A stretch of DNA of 64,000 nucleotides, from contig OX465582.1 of assembly GCA_950022655.1 (NCBI GenBank), positions 88,599,801-88,663,800 of the forward strand, given 5' to 3'. The DNA is from Alentia gelatinosa (Eukaryota; Annelida; Polychaeta; Phyllodocida; Polynoidae). Positions 51,675 to 61,187 of this stretch are shown piece by piece. The position numbers and the translations under genes are program-made. The first letter of the stretch is position 1. Every line of letters starts with the position of its first letter. The notes under the pieces were generated by a model that worked only from the letters and a program-made list of their open reading frames with translations, searched no databases and had not been told where the DNA came from.

Positions 51675-52041
51675 AGTGTTGTTCCCACACTGTCCCGTCA
51701 GACTTGATAAGATTTCCCTCCAAAGTGTCCCCTGAAGCGGGTTTAAGAAGCATTTTGTTCTGAAGTAACTGTCCCCTTAAGTGGGTGCCTCCTAAGGCGG
51801 ATGTCCCCTTAAGCGGGTACCCCATTAAGCGGGGTGTCCCTGTAAGCAGGGTGTCCTCCTTAATAGGAGTTAGAATAAACTCTTAATAGAGGGAAAATTT
51901 TTAGTTCCAAGCAAATTTTCCCCTTAAGCAGGGTGTCCCCTTAAGCAGGGTGTCCCTTAAGCTGGGTGTCCCCGTAAGCAGGGTGTCTCCTTAAGTAGGG
52001 TGTCTCCTTAAGCAGGGTGTCCCAGAAGCGAGGTTTTACTG
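51675..52041. mobile_element. MITE-like element of 17-bp repeats with a pogo-like end
   Basis: The right end CCCAGAAGCGAGGTTTTACTG is followed by TA. About 14 copies of CCTTAAGCAGGGTGTCC precede it. CAGTAAAACCTCGCTTC (reversed) is a classic pogo/mariner MITE end. The left boundary near 51675 is uncertain. Confidence 0.65.
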
Positions 52042-52299
52042 TATTGAAAAAGGAAGGTCTGGGTTATCTAAAGGCGGGGGGTGGGGGGAGGATATTTTTG
52101 TCAGAGAGCAGCACTGGTGATCTTTGTTAGGTTGGTGTTGGTGGCCGCCAGCTGGTAAACAGTGTCGACGCCGTGTGTCTTTGTCCTTACTGCTGAAGCC
52201 ATCGAGCGCCGGGCATATTCTAGGAAGGAGTGAACCAAAGAACATCCCCACTCAGATGCATGATGCAGGCCTTGAAATGTTAACCATTCCCCTCTTATT
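52042..52299. other. Unassigned stretch
   Basis: Contains a GGGGGGTGGGGGGAGG patch. Frames of about 70 codons on both strands lack any domain. Confidence 0.25.
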
Positions 52300-52620
52300 T
52301 CTTACCCATTGTTTACCAAGTCTCCATTGAAAATGTATGGGGTCACAGTAAACTACTACCCATTGTTTATTAGTGGCCGTAAACCACAGCCAAATAAAAC
52401 CCATTATCGAATTTCTAGGAATAGAAATTTCTGATGTCATAAAGTCCCATTAATGACCATCGGAAAGAAATACAACAATCGGTGTTTTCTTTGGGACGGT
52501 TGGCTCTGTAAACCAATCGAGGTTGACGACGTAATACACGAGTTATCGCTCATGTATTATTACGCGTCAACCACTCGTTGTTTACGGCCGCCCATCCCAA
52601 AATCATAGATTATTGTCTGT
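52300..52620 (+). mobile_element. HT-A element with shortened middle
   Basis: One tail unit (TTTACCAAGTCTCCATTGAA) leads to a rearranged middle, then the head 52478-52620: arms ATCGGTGTTTTCTTTGGGAC / CATCCCAAAATCATAGAT, apex AATACACGAGTTATCGCTCA then TGTATT. Confidence 0.65.
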
Positions 52621-52640
52621 GTACATTTTGCACTTGTTCC

Positions 52641-53090
52641 TATAGAGGGAACCTATTTAAGTTTAGGGTCAGAGCTCGTATCCCATCGAGTTTAAATCGC
52701 TTAGTAATTCACAAGGCGAAGCCGCATAGCAAATCAAACGAGATGGGATTGAGCTCTGACCATAAACTTGACTAGGTTTGTGAATCTATTTCACCCTTTA
52801 CATTAACTGATGGGCTAACCTTTGTGACACAATCCCCCATCTAGTATTATTTTTTAATACTCAACGGGCGTTGGGTACGAATTCCCAATGTTGAGTTCAT
52901 TTTGCGCGAATCTTTTTCTCGGTCGTCCGGATTCAGCGTTCTACCCTTTTAACCTTGGTGGTGGTGTTGGGTTCGGCTTTTGTGCCTCCGGATTAACGGG
53001 GGGAAAATACATCAGCAGTCGCTAGCGCTGTGTGCCTCGTACTCATCGACAATGTTGAGTTCATGGTAAAAAAAAATGTGGGGTGAGATT
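52641..53090 (+). mobile_element. HT-D element, first of a head-to-tail pair
   Basis: Starts TATAGAGGGAACCTATTTAA. Arms GTTTAGGGTCAGAGCTCGTA ... GAGCTCTGACCATAAACTT, apex AATTCACAAGGCGAAGCCGC. The tail (TATTTCACCCTTTACATT onward) is interrupted near 52905-53050 by unrelated sequence, then ends AATGTGGGGTGAGATT. Confidence 0.7.
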
Positions 53091-53389
53091 CTATAGAGGA
53101 AACCCATGAAAGTTTAGGGTCTGAGCTCGTATCCCATCGAGTTTGAATCACGTAGTAATTCACAAGGCGAAGCCGCGTGAATTGCTATGTGATTCAAATG
53201 AGATGGGATCGAGCTCTGACCCTAAACTTGAATGGGTTTCTGAATTTATCTCACCCTTAATATTGACTAATGGGCTAACATTTGTGACATCATCCCCCAT
53301 TGGATATATTTCCTAAATATCTAATGGGTGTTAGATACGAGTTTCCAATGTTAAGTCTATGGAGAAAAAATATCTGGGGTGAGATAAAG
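53091..53389 (+). mobile_element. HT-D element, complete, second of the pair
   Basis: Begins CTATAGAGGAAACCCATGAA immediately after the previous copy ends. Head: TCCCATCGAGTTTGAATCAC / GTGATTCAAATGAGATGGGA, apex AATTCACAAGGCGAAGCCGC then GTGAATT. Tail TTTATCTCACCCTTAATATT to CCAATGTTAAGTCTATGGAG, TCTGGGGTGAGATAAA. Confidence 0.8.
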
Positions 53390-53403
53390 TTCAATACACG
53401 TAG

Positions 53404-53518
<115 letters not shown>

Positions 53519-53536
53519 CACCAACGACACACTTTA

Positions 53537-53661
53537 TTCTTGAAAACCACTCGAGGTTGACGACATAATACACTAGTTATCGCTCGTGTATTACTACGCG
53601 TCAACCTGTCTTGGTTTGCGGCCGCCAGTCCCAAAAATCATCGATTATTGTCTATGCGTAC
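53537..53661 (+). mobile_element. HT-A head, left arm truncated
   Basis: AAAACCACTCGAGGTTGACG, apex AATACACTAGTTATCGCTCG then TGTATT, right arm GCGGCCGCCAGTCCCAAAAA, TCATCGATTATTGTC. The outer left arm is replaced by the microsatellite. Confidence 0.65.
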
Positions 53662-54514
53662 ATTTTGTACCTGTTTCACCCGGAGATCAAATCGGGAAAT
53701 GAAGAAAAACAGCTATTTGTGTTGAAAAAAAAAATATTGAACGAGAAAAAATTACACTCAAATGATGAAGTATTTGCCTGCCTGTTATAATCACGTTTTG
53801 GGTGAGACTCCCGTGATCGCAGAGGGTCGTGACCTAGTTAGTCCCGGCTCTCCTTGGAATCTCACACGAGGCAGAGAAGCTGTGTAATTAGGTGGAGGGC
53901 CACAGCCCGTGACGGAAGACGGCTATAGGCCTTTTTCCACAGGCTGGTGTCGCACGTTATCTACGTGGTTACGCAACGCCTGAAGCCAAACATACCCTTG
54001 GCAACGTATACTTTAGCATTGGATTACTGAGTGTATTAGCGTAATACGTTTATAATACCCATGCACATTAATTCCATAGACATAAAAGCGATTGCATGGT
54101 ATTCTATGATATTCCAGCTCCAATTTGATGTATCATACATGCATATCACCTCAATGATACCATAGATATACCTTAGATAAGATCGGGACAACTTCACTGG
54201 ATACACTTTAATACATTGGCAGGACTTGCTATAATATGCTTATCTTTTTCCAAGCTAAACCCAAGATAATTATCAACTATAAAGTTTAGACATCCCAGAC
54301 TTGTTGATACAATACCATGGTTTGTTCCAGAAATTTAATCTGTCAAAAAACAACACTCCTGCGATCACAGCCACCATTCACACTTTAGGTGTGATTGCTG
54401 TCTTTCCCTATACGCATGTGGCTGACCTCGGCAGTGTTTGTCCGAGCGGCCGCGTAACGAGACAGTGGGCCGTTAGGCGGCGCTGAACGGCAACACCTGT
54501 ATTTATAGCCCACA
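53662..54514. other. Unassigned stretch
   Basis: No repeat family or coding pattern seen over 850 bp. CGGTGACGGAAGACGGC-type GC patches near 53910 are isolated. Confidence 0.25.
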
Positions 54515-54517
54515 TAC

Positions 54518-54674
54518 ATGCGAGACTCTCGCGAGACTCTCGTGAGACTCTTGCGAGACCCCGCGAGAACTGCTGGTATCCGGCAAACTGAGGTCTAACC
54601 AGCAGCAGAGCAATTTTTCACTGAGCTTTCTTCTGAGTAGTCACGTGATATTTCGGGACTACTGCGCATGCCCA
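54518..54674 (+). promoter_or_regulatory. Promoter-like cluster: tandem TCTCGCGAGA, E-box, NRF1-like site
   Basis: Five 11-bp-spaced GCGAGA motifs (54518-54568) include a perfect TCTCGCGAGA at 54527-54536. TCACGTGA follows at 54641-54648 and TGCGCATGCCCA at 54663-54674. These three motif classes are typical of TATA-less animal promoters. An ATG at 54668 opens a 79-codon frame with no known domain, and repeat Q follows at 54930. No gene is proven. Confidence 0.35.
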
Positions 54675-54929
54675 TGGGCCTATTGTACTTAATGACCTCA
54701 GGTATTGAGGCGGGAACACCTCAGGTGTACGCACTGACCCCAGTAGAGGCGGACCAGGGGGTTGTTGCTCCTAGAAATGTGAGAAATGCGTTGCTCCAGT
54801 ATTATCGGATCGTGTCGTGTAGTATCGTTATTTTCATGTTGTATCGTTACCTTTTACAACACCGCATTTTCATAGGTGAAAGTTTCATTAGATTTTTAGT
54901 GACATAATTATGATCTCTCTCCCTGATGC

Positions 54930-55205
54930 AGTTCTCCAAATAACTTACCTATACTTGCATATGATGAGCGATGATACAGAATAAAATAATAACAACCTTT
55001 CAAACGATAAAAGAAAACGTATTAGAATCTTTCTTAAAAAAAATAGAAATTTCGCCACACCCTCTAGCGGGGAACCAGTGTATAATCCAACAAGCATCTC
55101 TCAGGCACCAGCTAAAAGCAATCCCGCAATGCACCAGAAAAATAATGGTAGTTACCTGGCCTAATATGTGAGTGCACATTGGCCAGGCTTCCAGGCTAGG
55201 TTTTA
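54930..55205 (-). repeat. Dispersed repeat Q, inverted copy
   Basis: CTCTAGCGGGGAACCAG, AATCCCGCAATGCACC, GTAGTTACCTGGCCTAATAT, GTGAGTGCACATTGGCCAGG reverse-match 34285-34545. Confidence 0.65.
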
Positions 55206-55363
55206 TGGTGTTCTTTTGTTCACAGAGAACCGGGCATCCAATCTTCGTGAGTGGTCCTTTGATGTTTATTGAGATTTTTCCGTTGTCTGGCAGCGTGCAT
55301 GTTGAGTTCATTGACACCTGTCAAAACGCAGGTGCATCCATTGGGTTGTCTGTAATCTCTGTC
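55206..55363. other. Unassigned stretch
   Basis: A short minus-strand frame here contains NLNKHQRTTHE, faintly like a C2H2 finger tail, but it has no Cys pair. Another frame is equally open. Not called. Confidence 0.2.
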
Positions 55364-55760
55364 TATTTATTATCCATCGTATACAAAGCTCCCATTGAAA
55401 ATGTATGGGGACTCAGTAAACCACGACCCATTATATAAAACCTGTCAGATACCATAACTGTGGTATACGGATTTAAATCTATGGTATACGGCCTCAAAAC
55501 CATGGTATACGGGAAAAATAGCCCCTTTTGCTATAGAGCAAAGAAATAGTCTAAACCCTTTAAAATGGCAATTACTGGGTTTGATTTATTCGAAAAGATG
55601 GATAATAAATTGAACAAACGATGGTTTTGTGGACAGGCAGCTCTGTAAACTACTTGCGGTTGGCCTTGTAATAAACTCGCTAGCGCTCGTGTGTTACTAC
55701 GCGTCAACCTCTCGTGGATTACGGCCGCCTGGCCACAAAACCATCGAGTATTGTCTATAT
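55364..55760 (+). mobile_element. HT-A element, complete
   Basis: Tail unit TTTATTATCCATCGTATACA, GCTCCCATTGAAAATGTATG. The middle module has CATAACTGTGGTATACGGAT, ATAGCCCCTTTTGCTATAGA and GGCAATTACTGGGTTTG, then GATGGATAATAA. Head 55608-55760: ACAAACGATGGTTTTGTGGA / GGCCACAAAACCATCGAGTA, apex ACTCGCTAGCGCTCGTGTGT. Confidence 0.8.
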
Positions 55761-56204
55761 ATACCATGGATACCTGTGTTAAGATATAGACCGCTTTAAT
55801 GATCTTTATCACACGCCTGGGGGGTGTTGCATAAACCGGGAACGATAAACCATGTAAATTTTGGTGAAGAACGATAGTACAACGAAAATATAACGTAACT
55901 TTTTTCATCGTGTTGCACAAAACACATCGTTGTGTTATCGTTCGTCTGTTGATACAACGAAAGTAACAACGAACGATAAAAGGTAAAGTAGGCAAGGTAC
56001 CCGGAGGACCCCGGGATACCCCGGGAAAACCCCGCGTGACGTCACATACGTGTACCATATATGGATATATCAGGGACTCGATTCCCTCTGTCGCTCCTCA
56101 TGGGAACTAATATCGCCATGCACCCTTAAGCTGGTTCCTAGGGTATCCGCTAGGGGCCTCGGCGGGATTGGCAGGTAATAAGACCTGGGTGGGCAGCTGG
56201 CAGT

Positions 56205-56790
56205 TAGATCCCGGGCCCGGTTATATCCCGGGCCCGGTTTGATCCCGGGGCCCGGTTTGATCCCGGGCCCGGTTTTATTCCGGGCCCGGTTTGGTCACGG
56301 GCCCGGCCGCACCCGGGCCCGGTTTGATCCCGGGCCCGGTTTGATCCCGGGCCCGGTTTGGTCACGGGCCCGGTTTGATCCCGGGCCCGGTTTGATCCCG
56401 CACCCGGGCCCGGGTGCGGCCGGGCCCGGTTTGATCCCGGGCCCGGTTTGATCCCGCACCCGGGCCCGGTTTGATCCCGTCGCCCGGTTTGGTCCCGGGG
56501 CCCGGTTTGGTCCCGGGGCCCGGTTTGATCCCGGGCCCGGTTTGATCCCGCACCCGGGCCCGGTTTGATCCCGCACCCGGGTCCGGTTTGATCCCGTCGC
56601 CCGGTTTGGTCCCGGGGCCCGGTTTGGTCCCGGGGCCCGGTTTGGTCCCGGGGCCCGGTTTGGTCCCGGGGCCCGGTTTGGTCCCGGGGCCCGGTTTGGT
56701 CCCGGGGCCCGGTTTGGTCCCGGGGCCCGGTTTGGTCCCGGGGCCCGGTTTGGTCCCGGGGCCCGGTTTGGTCACGGGCCCGGTCCCCTC
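56205..56790. repeat. 17/18-bp CCCGGGCCCGGTTTGAT array (about 34 copies)
   Basis: Two unit types alternate in blocks: CCCGGGCCCGGTTTGAT (17 bp) and CCCGGGGCCCGGTTTGGT (18 bp). The latter is homogeneous at 56600-56770. CCGGGCCCGG is self-complementary, so each unit can form a hairpin. Open frames across it (up to 212 codons) are artefacts. Confidence 0.9.
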
Positions 56791-56797
56791 CAAAATG

Positions 56798-58320
56798 CAG
56801 ACAGGAAGACATGGAGTCAGGCATGGAGGCAGGCAGGCAGGCCGGCAGGCAGGGAGACAGGCAGGGTGGCAGTCAGGTAGGCATGCAGGCAGGCAGGGAG
56901 GCAGGTAGGCATGCAGGCAGGCAGGCAGGCATGCAGGGTGGCAGTCAGGTAGGCATGCAGGCAGGCAGGGAGGCAGGTAGGCAAGCAGGCAGGCATGCAT
57001 GCAGGGTGGCAGTCAGGTAGGCATGCAGGCAGGCAGGCAGGCAGGCAGGCAGGGTGGCAGTCAGGTAGGTAGGCAGGCAGGCAGGTAGGCAGGTAGGCAA
57101 GCAGGCAGGCAGGCAGGCAGGCATGCAGGGTGGCAGTCAGGTAGGCATGCAGGCAGGCAGGGAGGCAGGTAGGCAAGCAGGCAGGCAGGCATGCAGGGTG
57201 GCAGTCAGGTAGGCATGCAGGCAGGCAGGCAGGCAGGCAGGGTGGCAGTCAGGTAGGTAGGAAGGCAGGCAGGTAGGCAAGCAGGCAGGCAGGCATGCAG
57301 GGTGGCAGTCAGGTAGGCATACAGGCAGGCAGGCAGGCAGGATGGCAGTCAGGTAGGCATGCAGGCAGGCAGGCAGGCAGGTTGGCAGTCAGGTAGGCAT
57401 GCAGGCAGGTAGGCAGGCAGGGTGGCAGTCAGGTAGGCATGCATGCAGGCAGGCAGGCAGGCAGGGTGGCAGTCAGGTAGGCATGCATGCAGGCAGGCAG
57501 GCAGGGTGGCAGTCAGGTAGGCATGCAGGCAGGCAGGCAGGCAGGGTGGCAGTCAGGTAGGCAGGCAGGCAGGCAGGCAGGGTTGCAGTCAGGTAGGCAT
57601 GCAGGGAGGCAGGCAGGCAGGCAGGCAGGGTGGCAGTCAGGTAGGCATGCAGGCAGGCAGGGAGGCAGGTAGGCAAGCAGGCAGGCAGGCATGCAGGGTG
57701 GCAGTCAGGTAGGCATGCAGGCAGGCAGGCAGGCAGGCAGGGTGGCAGTCAGGTAGGTAGGAAGGCAGGCAGGTAGGCAAGCAGGCAGGCAGGCATGCAG
57801 GGTGGCAGTCAGGTAGGCATACAGGCAGGCAGGCAGGCAGGATGGCAGTCAGGTAGGCATGCAGGCAGGCAGGCAGGCAGGTTGGCAGTCAGGTAGGCAT
57901 GCAGGCAGGTAGGCAGGCAGGGTGGCAGTCAGGTAGGCATGCATGCAGGCAGGCAGGCAGGCAGGGTGGCAGTCAGGTAGGCATGCATGCAGGCAGGCAG
58001 GCAGGGTGGCAGTCAGGTAGGCATGCAGGCAGGCAGGCAGGCAGGGTGGCAGTCAGGTAGGCAGGCAGGCAGGCAGGCAGGGTTGCAGTCAGGTAGGCAT
58101 GCAGGGAGGCAGGCAGGCAGGCAGGCAGGGTGGCAGTCAGGTAGGCATGCAGGCAGGCAGGGAGGCAGGGTGGCAGTCAGGTAGGCATGCAGGCATGCAG
58201 GCAGGCAGGCAGGGTGGCAGTCAGGTAGGCATGCAGGCAGGCAGGCAGGGTGGCAGTCAGGTAGGCATGCAGGCAGGCAGGCAGGGTGGGAGTCAGGTAG
58301 GCAGGCAGGCAGGCTGCCTC
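56798..58320. repeat. GGCAGGCAGGCATGCAGG array with a 500-bp higher-order unit
   Basis: (GGCA)n with inserted GTGGCAGTCAGGTAGGCATG phrases about every 40 bp. From about 57125 the sequence repeats with an exact 500-bp offset to about 58172, apparently without differences (for example AGGTAGGTAGGAAGGC at 57251 and 57751). A degenerate CTCC-bearing stretch continues to 58440. Confidence 0.85.
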
Positions 58321-58870
58321 CTTCCCTCTAAGAGGCAGAGAGGGAGTCAGAATGGAGGCAGGCAAGCAGGCTGGCAGGCAGGCAGGGAGACAAGGAGGAA
58401 AGGAGGTAGGGAGGCAGGGAGGCAGGGAGGCAGGCATTCATGCAGGCAGGCAGGGGGGGGGGGGGGCTGGTACAGATAAGTTTTGGGCGGTTCTTTGAAA
58501 ACATTTCAAACTACGACAACTCCTGACTTGTCCGGGGTTATCGTTCTTTGTTGCCGCTTTGGTTCACTTTGGGAAGGGTAAAATTGTTTAAATGCAACAC
58601 GAATTGTCTCACGAATTTCCGAATTAACGAACGATAAATATTTGCGGGCCGATTTGTCCTTATGCAACATGACATACGAAAGTTAACGAACGAAACCACA
58701 ACGTACGATAAAACAACGAAAGGTTTTTATGCACCTCAATTTTTGGCGTTTTGAAGATTAACGTTCGTTGTTGGCATATGACATTACAATTCGTTCTTTA
58801 TGCATCACTAACGTTCGTTATACATTTTCGTTATGGTTTTAGCGTTCGTTCCCGGTTTATGCAACACCCC

Positions 58871-59485
58871 CCTGGTACAAATTTATCCATAGGAATAACG
58901 TAAGAAAAAACTACTCAACGGTCACCCCCGTAAAGTGACAATACTATGCCACAGTCTTGGCGGAGTGAATATGAGATATGCTATTAACCAACTGGATTTC
59001 CGAAGTAATTTGAATTATTCTGATATAACGATGCTATTTGATGTCAGTGAAAGGGGTGAGATAAATCCAGAACCGCACTCGAATCGTAAAATACACAATA
59101 CTCCACTTGTTTGGATGGACCGTAATCATCACTTACTTTTGCCTCAATGACGATTTCTTCCCATCCATCTTTGTTGATTCAAGTCCCACTGCAGCCACTT
59201 TTCTCCTTCACCCCCAGCAGTGGTGAATTTACTGCTATATCAAAGGCCAATCCTTCTCATACCATGTCTATGTGGTGCGGGAAGTAAAAGAACGCTCACC
59301 TTGGTAAATGTGTAGGGGTGGGATTTCTGCCTACATTTATTTCATAGATTCGGTCAAACCCAAAGTAAGTCTAATTGAACAAATTGGACGTTAAACTACC
59401 CAAACAAACAAACAAACAATCTTCCCATCCAAACTCATGGAGTATTGTGTAATTTATGCGATTCTCGATGCAGTTCTATATAATT
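58871..59485 (-). mobile_element. HT-C element split by the 3.05-kb element and by a SINE
   Basis: The tail end (TTTATCACACG at 55805-55815 plus CCTGGTACAAATTTATCCAT at 58871) is divided by the TIR element. The body follows (ACTACTCAACGGTCACCCCC, AGGGGTGAGATAAATCCAGA). Then comes the head, ACTCCACTTGTTTGGATGG ... CCATCCAAACTCATGGAGTA, whose right arm holds a SINE at 59168-59419. Confidence 0.75.
59168..59419 (+). mobile_element. 5'-truncated SINE with 12-bp target duplication
   Basis: TCTTCCCATCCA flanks it exactly (59156-59167, 59420-59431). The copy starts TCTTTGTTGATTCAAGTCCC, just before the B-box region, so the A box is absent. It ends GGACGTTAAACTACCCAAAC then (AAAC)n. The duplication length and 5' truncation fit LINE-driven retroposition. 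Confidence 0.85.
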
Positions 59486-59589
59486 CTGTTAAATTCTGTT
59501 GAAATCCCTTGAATTGATGGTACTCCTACCCAGCGTCACACTTTACCATATTTAATGTAAGGCTGCCCAATGTATTGTATATTCAGCAC

Positions 59590-59793
59590 GAAAAAGATTA
59601 AAGAAGAAACCAACAAGTTTAGGTCAATGTCATTGTTCTCCACAAGATTGATGCTGAGTGATAGGAATGAGGCGACAGCCGAGTGAATACAATAAAAAAA
59701 GATATAGACCATGGAGAACAATACTCTTAGGGGTATGGAGAACGAGTACCCAATGTTAAGCCTATGGGGCGACAATACCAGAAGGGATATGAA
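59590..59793 (+). mobile_element. HT-E element, diverged
   Basis: Starts AAAAAGATTAAAGAAGAAAC. Apex AGTGATAGGAATGAGGCGAC, AGCCGAGTGAATAC. The tail has GATATAGACCATGGAGAACA, CCCAATGTTAAGCCTATGGG and ends CCAGAAGGGATATGAAT. Confidence 0.65.
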
Positions 59794-59944
59794 TAATGTT
59801 ACTAATAAGGGTATTTAGGAATTTTACTCCTTATAGCTGTAGATACTCCAGATAGAGTGTTGTAGATTCATATGAAATAGCTCATATATAAAAACATCCT
59901 ATGAACTCCATGGCAACAGATACAAGGAAAAACACCCAGTATGA

Positions 59945-60258
59945 GGGTGATTAAAGAAGAAACCAACAAGTAATGGTCAAAGTTGTTATTCTTCATGATT
60001 TTGATGCGGAGTGATATGAGCGAGGTGACAGCCGAGTGAATATCACATAGCATTCAAACGAGTTGGAGAATGGCTTCTTTGACCAAAACAATTAGCTTTC
60101 TGTATTTATCTCATTTACACATATCCCCTGTACACACTAAAAGAATGGACGACGCACAGGATATAGACCATGGAGAACGGACTGCAATACTCGTAGGGGC
60201 ATGGAGAACGAGTTCCCAATGTTAAGCCTATGGACATTTATTCCAGGGGCGAGATAAT
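59945..60258 (+). mobile_element. HT-E element, complete
   Basis: Starts TGATTAAAGAAGAAACCAAC. Apex GAGTGATATGAGCGAGGTGA, CAGCCGAGTGAATATCAC. The right arm TTCAAACGAGTTGGAGAATG follows. Tail TTTATCTCATTTACACATAT, CCCAATGTTAAGCCTATGGA, CAGGGGCGAGATAATG. It lies in direct order with the copy at 59590. Confidence 0.75.
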
Positions 60259-60540
60259 GTATTTGTTTGAGGTGCCGGCTTCATTCTCACCCCTCATGAC
60301 ACAGGGGTCAGGAAACCACCTGCACTGTACATACCAAATGTCATCACTGCAGGAATATATAATCAGCTCACCTGGACTTCAACCCGTACCTAACCCACTA
60401 GGTTTAGAGCGCTCCTAAATAAATGATGTCAGTCCCACCCGAGGCCTCTGTGCCTTTAACAGCTGACCCAGAAACGGCTCCTTCACATGAGCTGCTCTGT
60501 GCACCTCGGCGCATGTGGCCGCCATCACAGTTCCCACCTC

Positions 60541-61124
60541 ATTACCCATGATATACAAGGTCCCCATTGAAAATGTATGGGGACTCAGTAAACCACTACC
60601 CGTTGTTTATTATCCATTGTATACAAAGACCCCATTGAAAATGTATGGGGACTCAGTAAACCACTACCCATTGTTTATTATCCATGGTATACAAAGACCC
60701 CACTGAAAATGTATGGGGAATCAGTAAACCGCGACCCATTGTTTATTATACATCGTATACAAAGTCCCCATTGAAAATGTATGAGTAAACCAAGACCCAT
60801 TATGTAAAACCTGTAGCATTATGTAACTGTAGTATACGGATTCAAACCTGTGGTATACAGCCTCACAACTGTGGTATACGGGAAAATAGTCCATTTGTGC
60901 TATGGATAAAAAAATAGTCTATATAGATAGACCCTTTAGTATGACAATTCCTGAGATTGATTTATTCGAGAAGATGGATAAGGAATACAACAAACGATGG
61001 TTATGTGAACAGGCGGCTATTTAAACCACTTGAGATTGACGTAATATACTCGCTAGCGCCCGTGTATTACTACCTCTCGTAGTTTATGGCCGCTTGTCCA
61101 CAAAACCATCGTTTCTTGTCTATT
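60541..61124 (+). mobile_element. HT-A element, complete (reference copy)
   Basis: Four tail units of about 66 bp (TATACAAAGACCCCATTGAA, AATGTATGGGGACTCAGTAA, ACCACTACCCATTGTTTATT). The middle module has AACTGTAGTATACGGATTCA, AAATAGTCCATTTGTGCTAT and ACAATTCCTGAGATTG, then GATGGATAA. Head 60985-61124: ACAAACGATGGTTATGTGAA / GTCCACAAAACCATCGTTTC, apex ATACTCGCTAGCGCCCGTGT. Confidence 0.85.
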
Positions 61125-61187
61125 TCTGAGTCGGGAAGCCTGCCCTACGTGTGGTCCAGCTGCACTGGATGCAAGCCGCATCTGGTT

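Larger units (their letters stand above)
55821..58870. mobile_element. 3.05-kb TIR element carrying two GC-rich satellite arrays
   Basis: The ends GGGGTGTTGCATAAACCGGG then AACGA (55821-55845) are perfectly inverted at 58846-58870. CCTGG flanks both sides (55816-55820, 58871-58875). Subterminal zones carry AACGAACGATAAA and ATGCAACA motifs in both orientations. The interior is arrays (56205-58320) plus a G14 run near 58454. Both flanks are halves of one HT-C tail end. No transposase, so non-autonomous. Confidence 0.8.

Noticed and set aside
55220..55335. C2H2 zinc-finger exon on the minus strand
   Set aside because: The NLNKHQRTTHE string lacks the cysteine pair, another frame is equally open, and the splice sites are weak.
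55531..56058. 175-codon minus frame
   Set aside because: Covers HT-A head and middle module and part of the 3-kb TIR element; repeat-derived.
56204..58479. Frames rich in Gly/Pro/Arg/Ala/Cys
   Set aside because: Translation of the CCCGGG and GGCA arrays; composition only.
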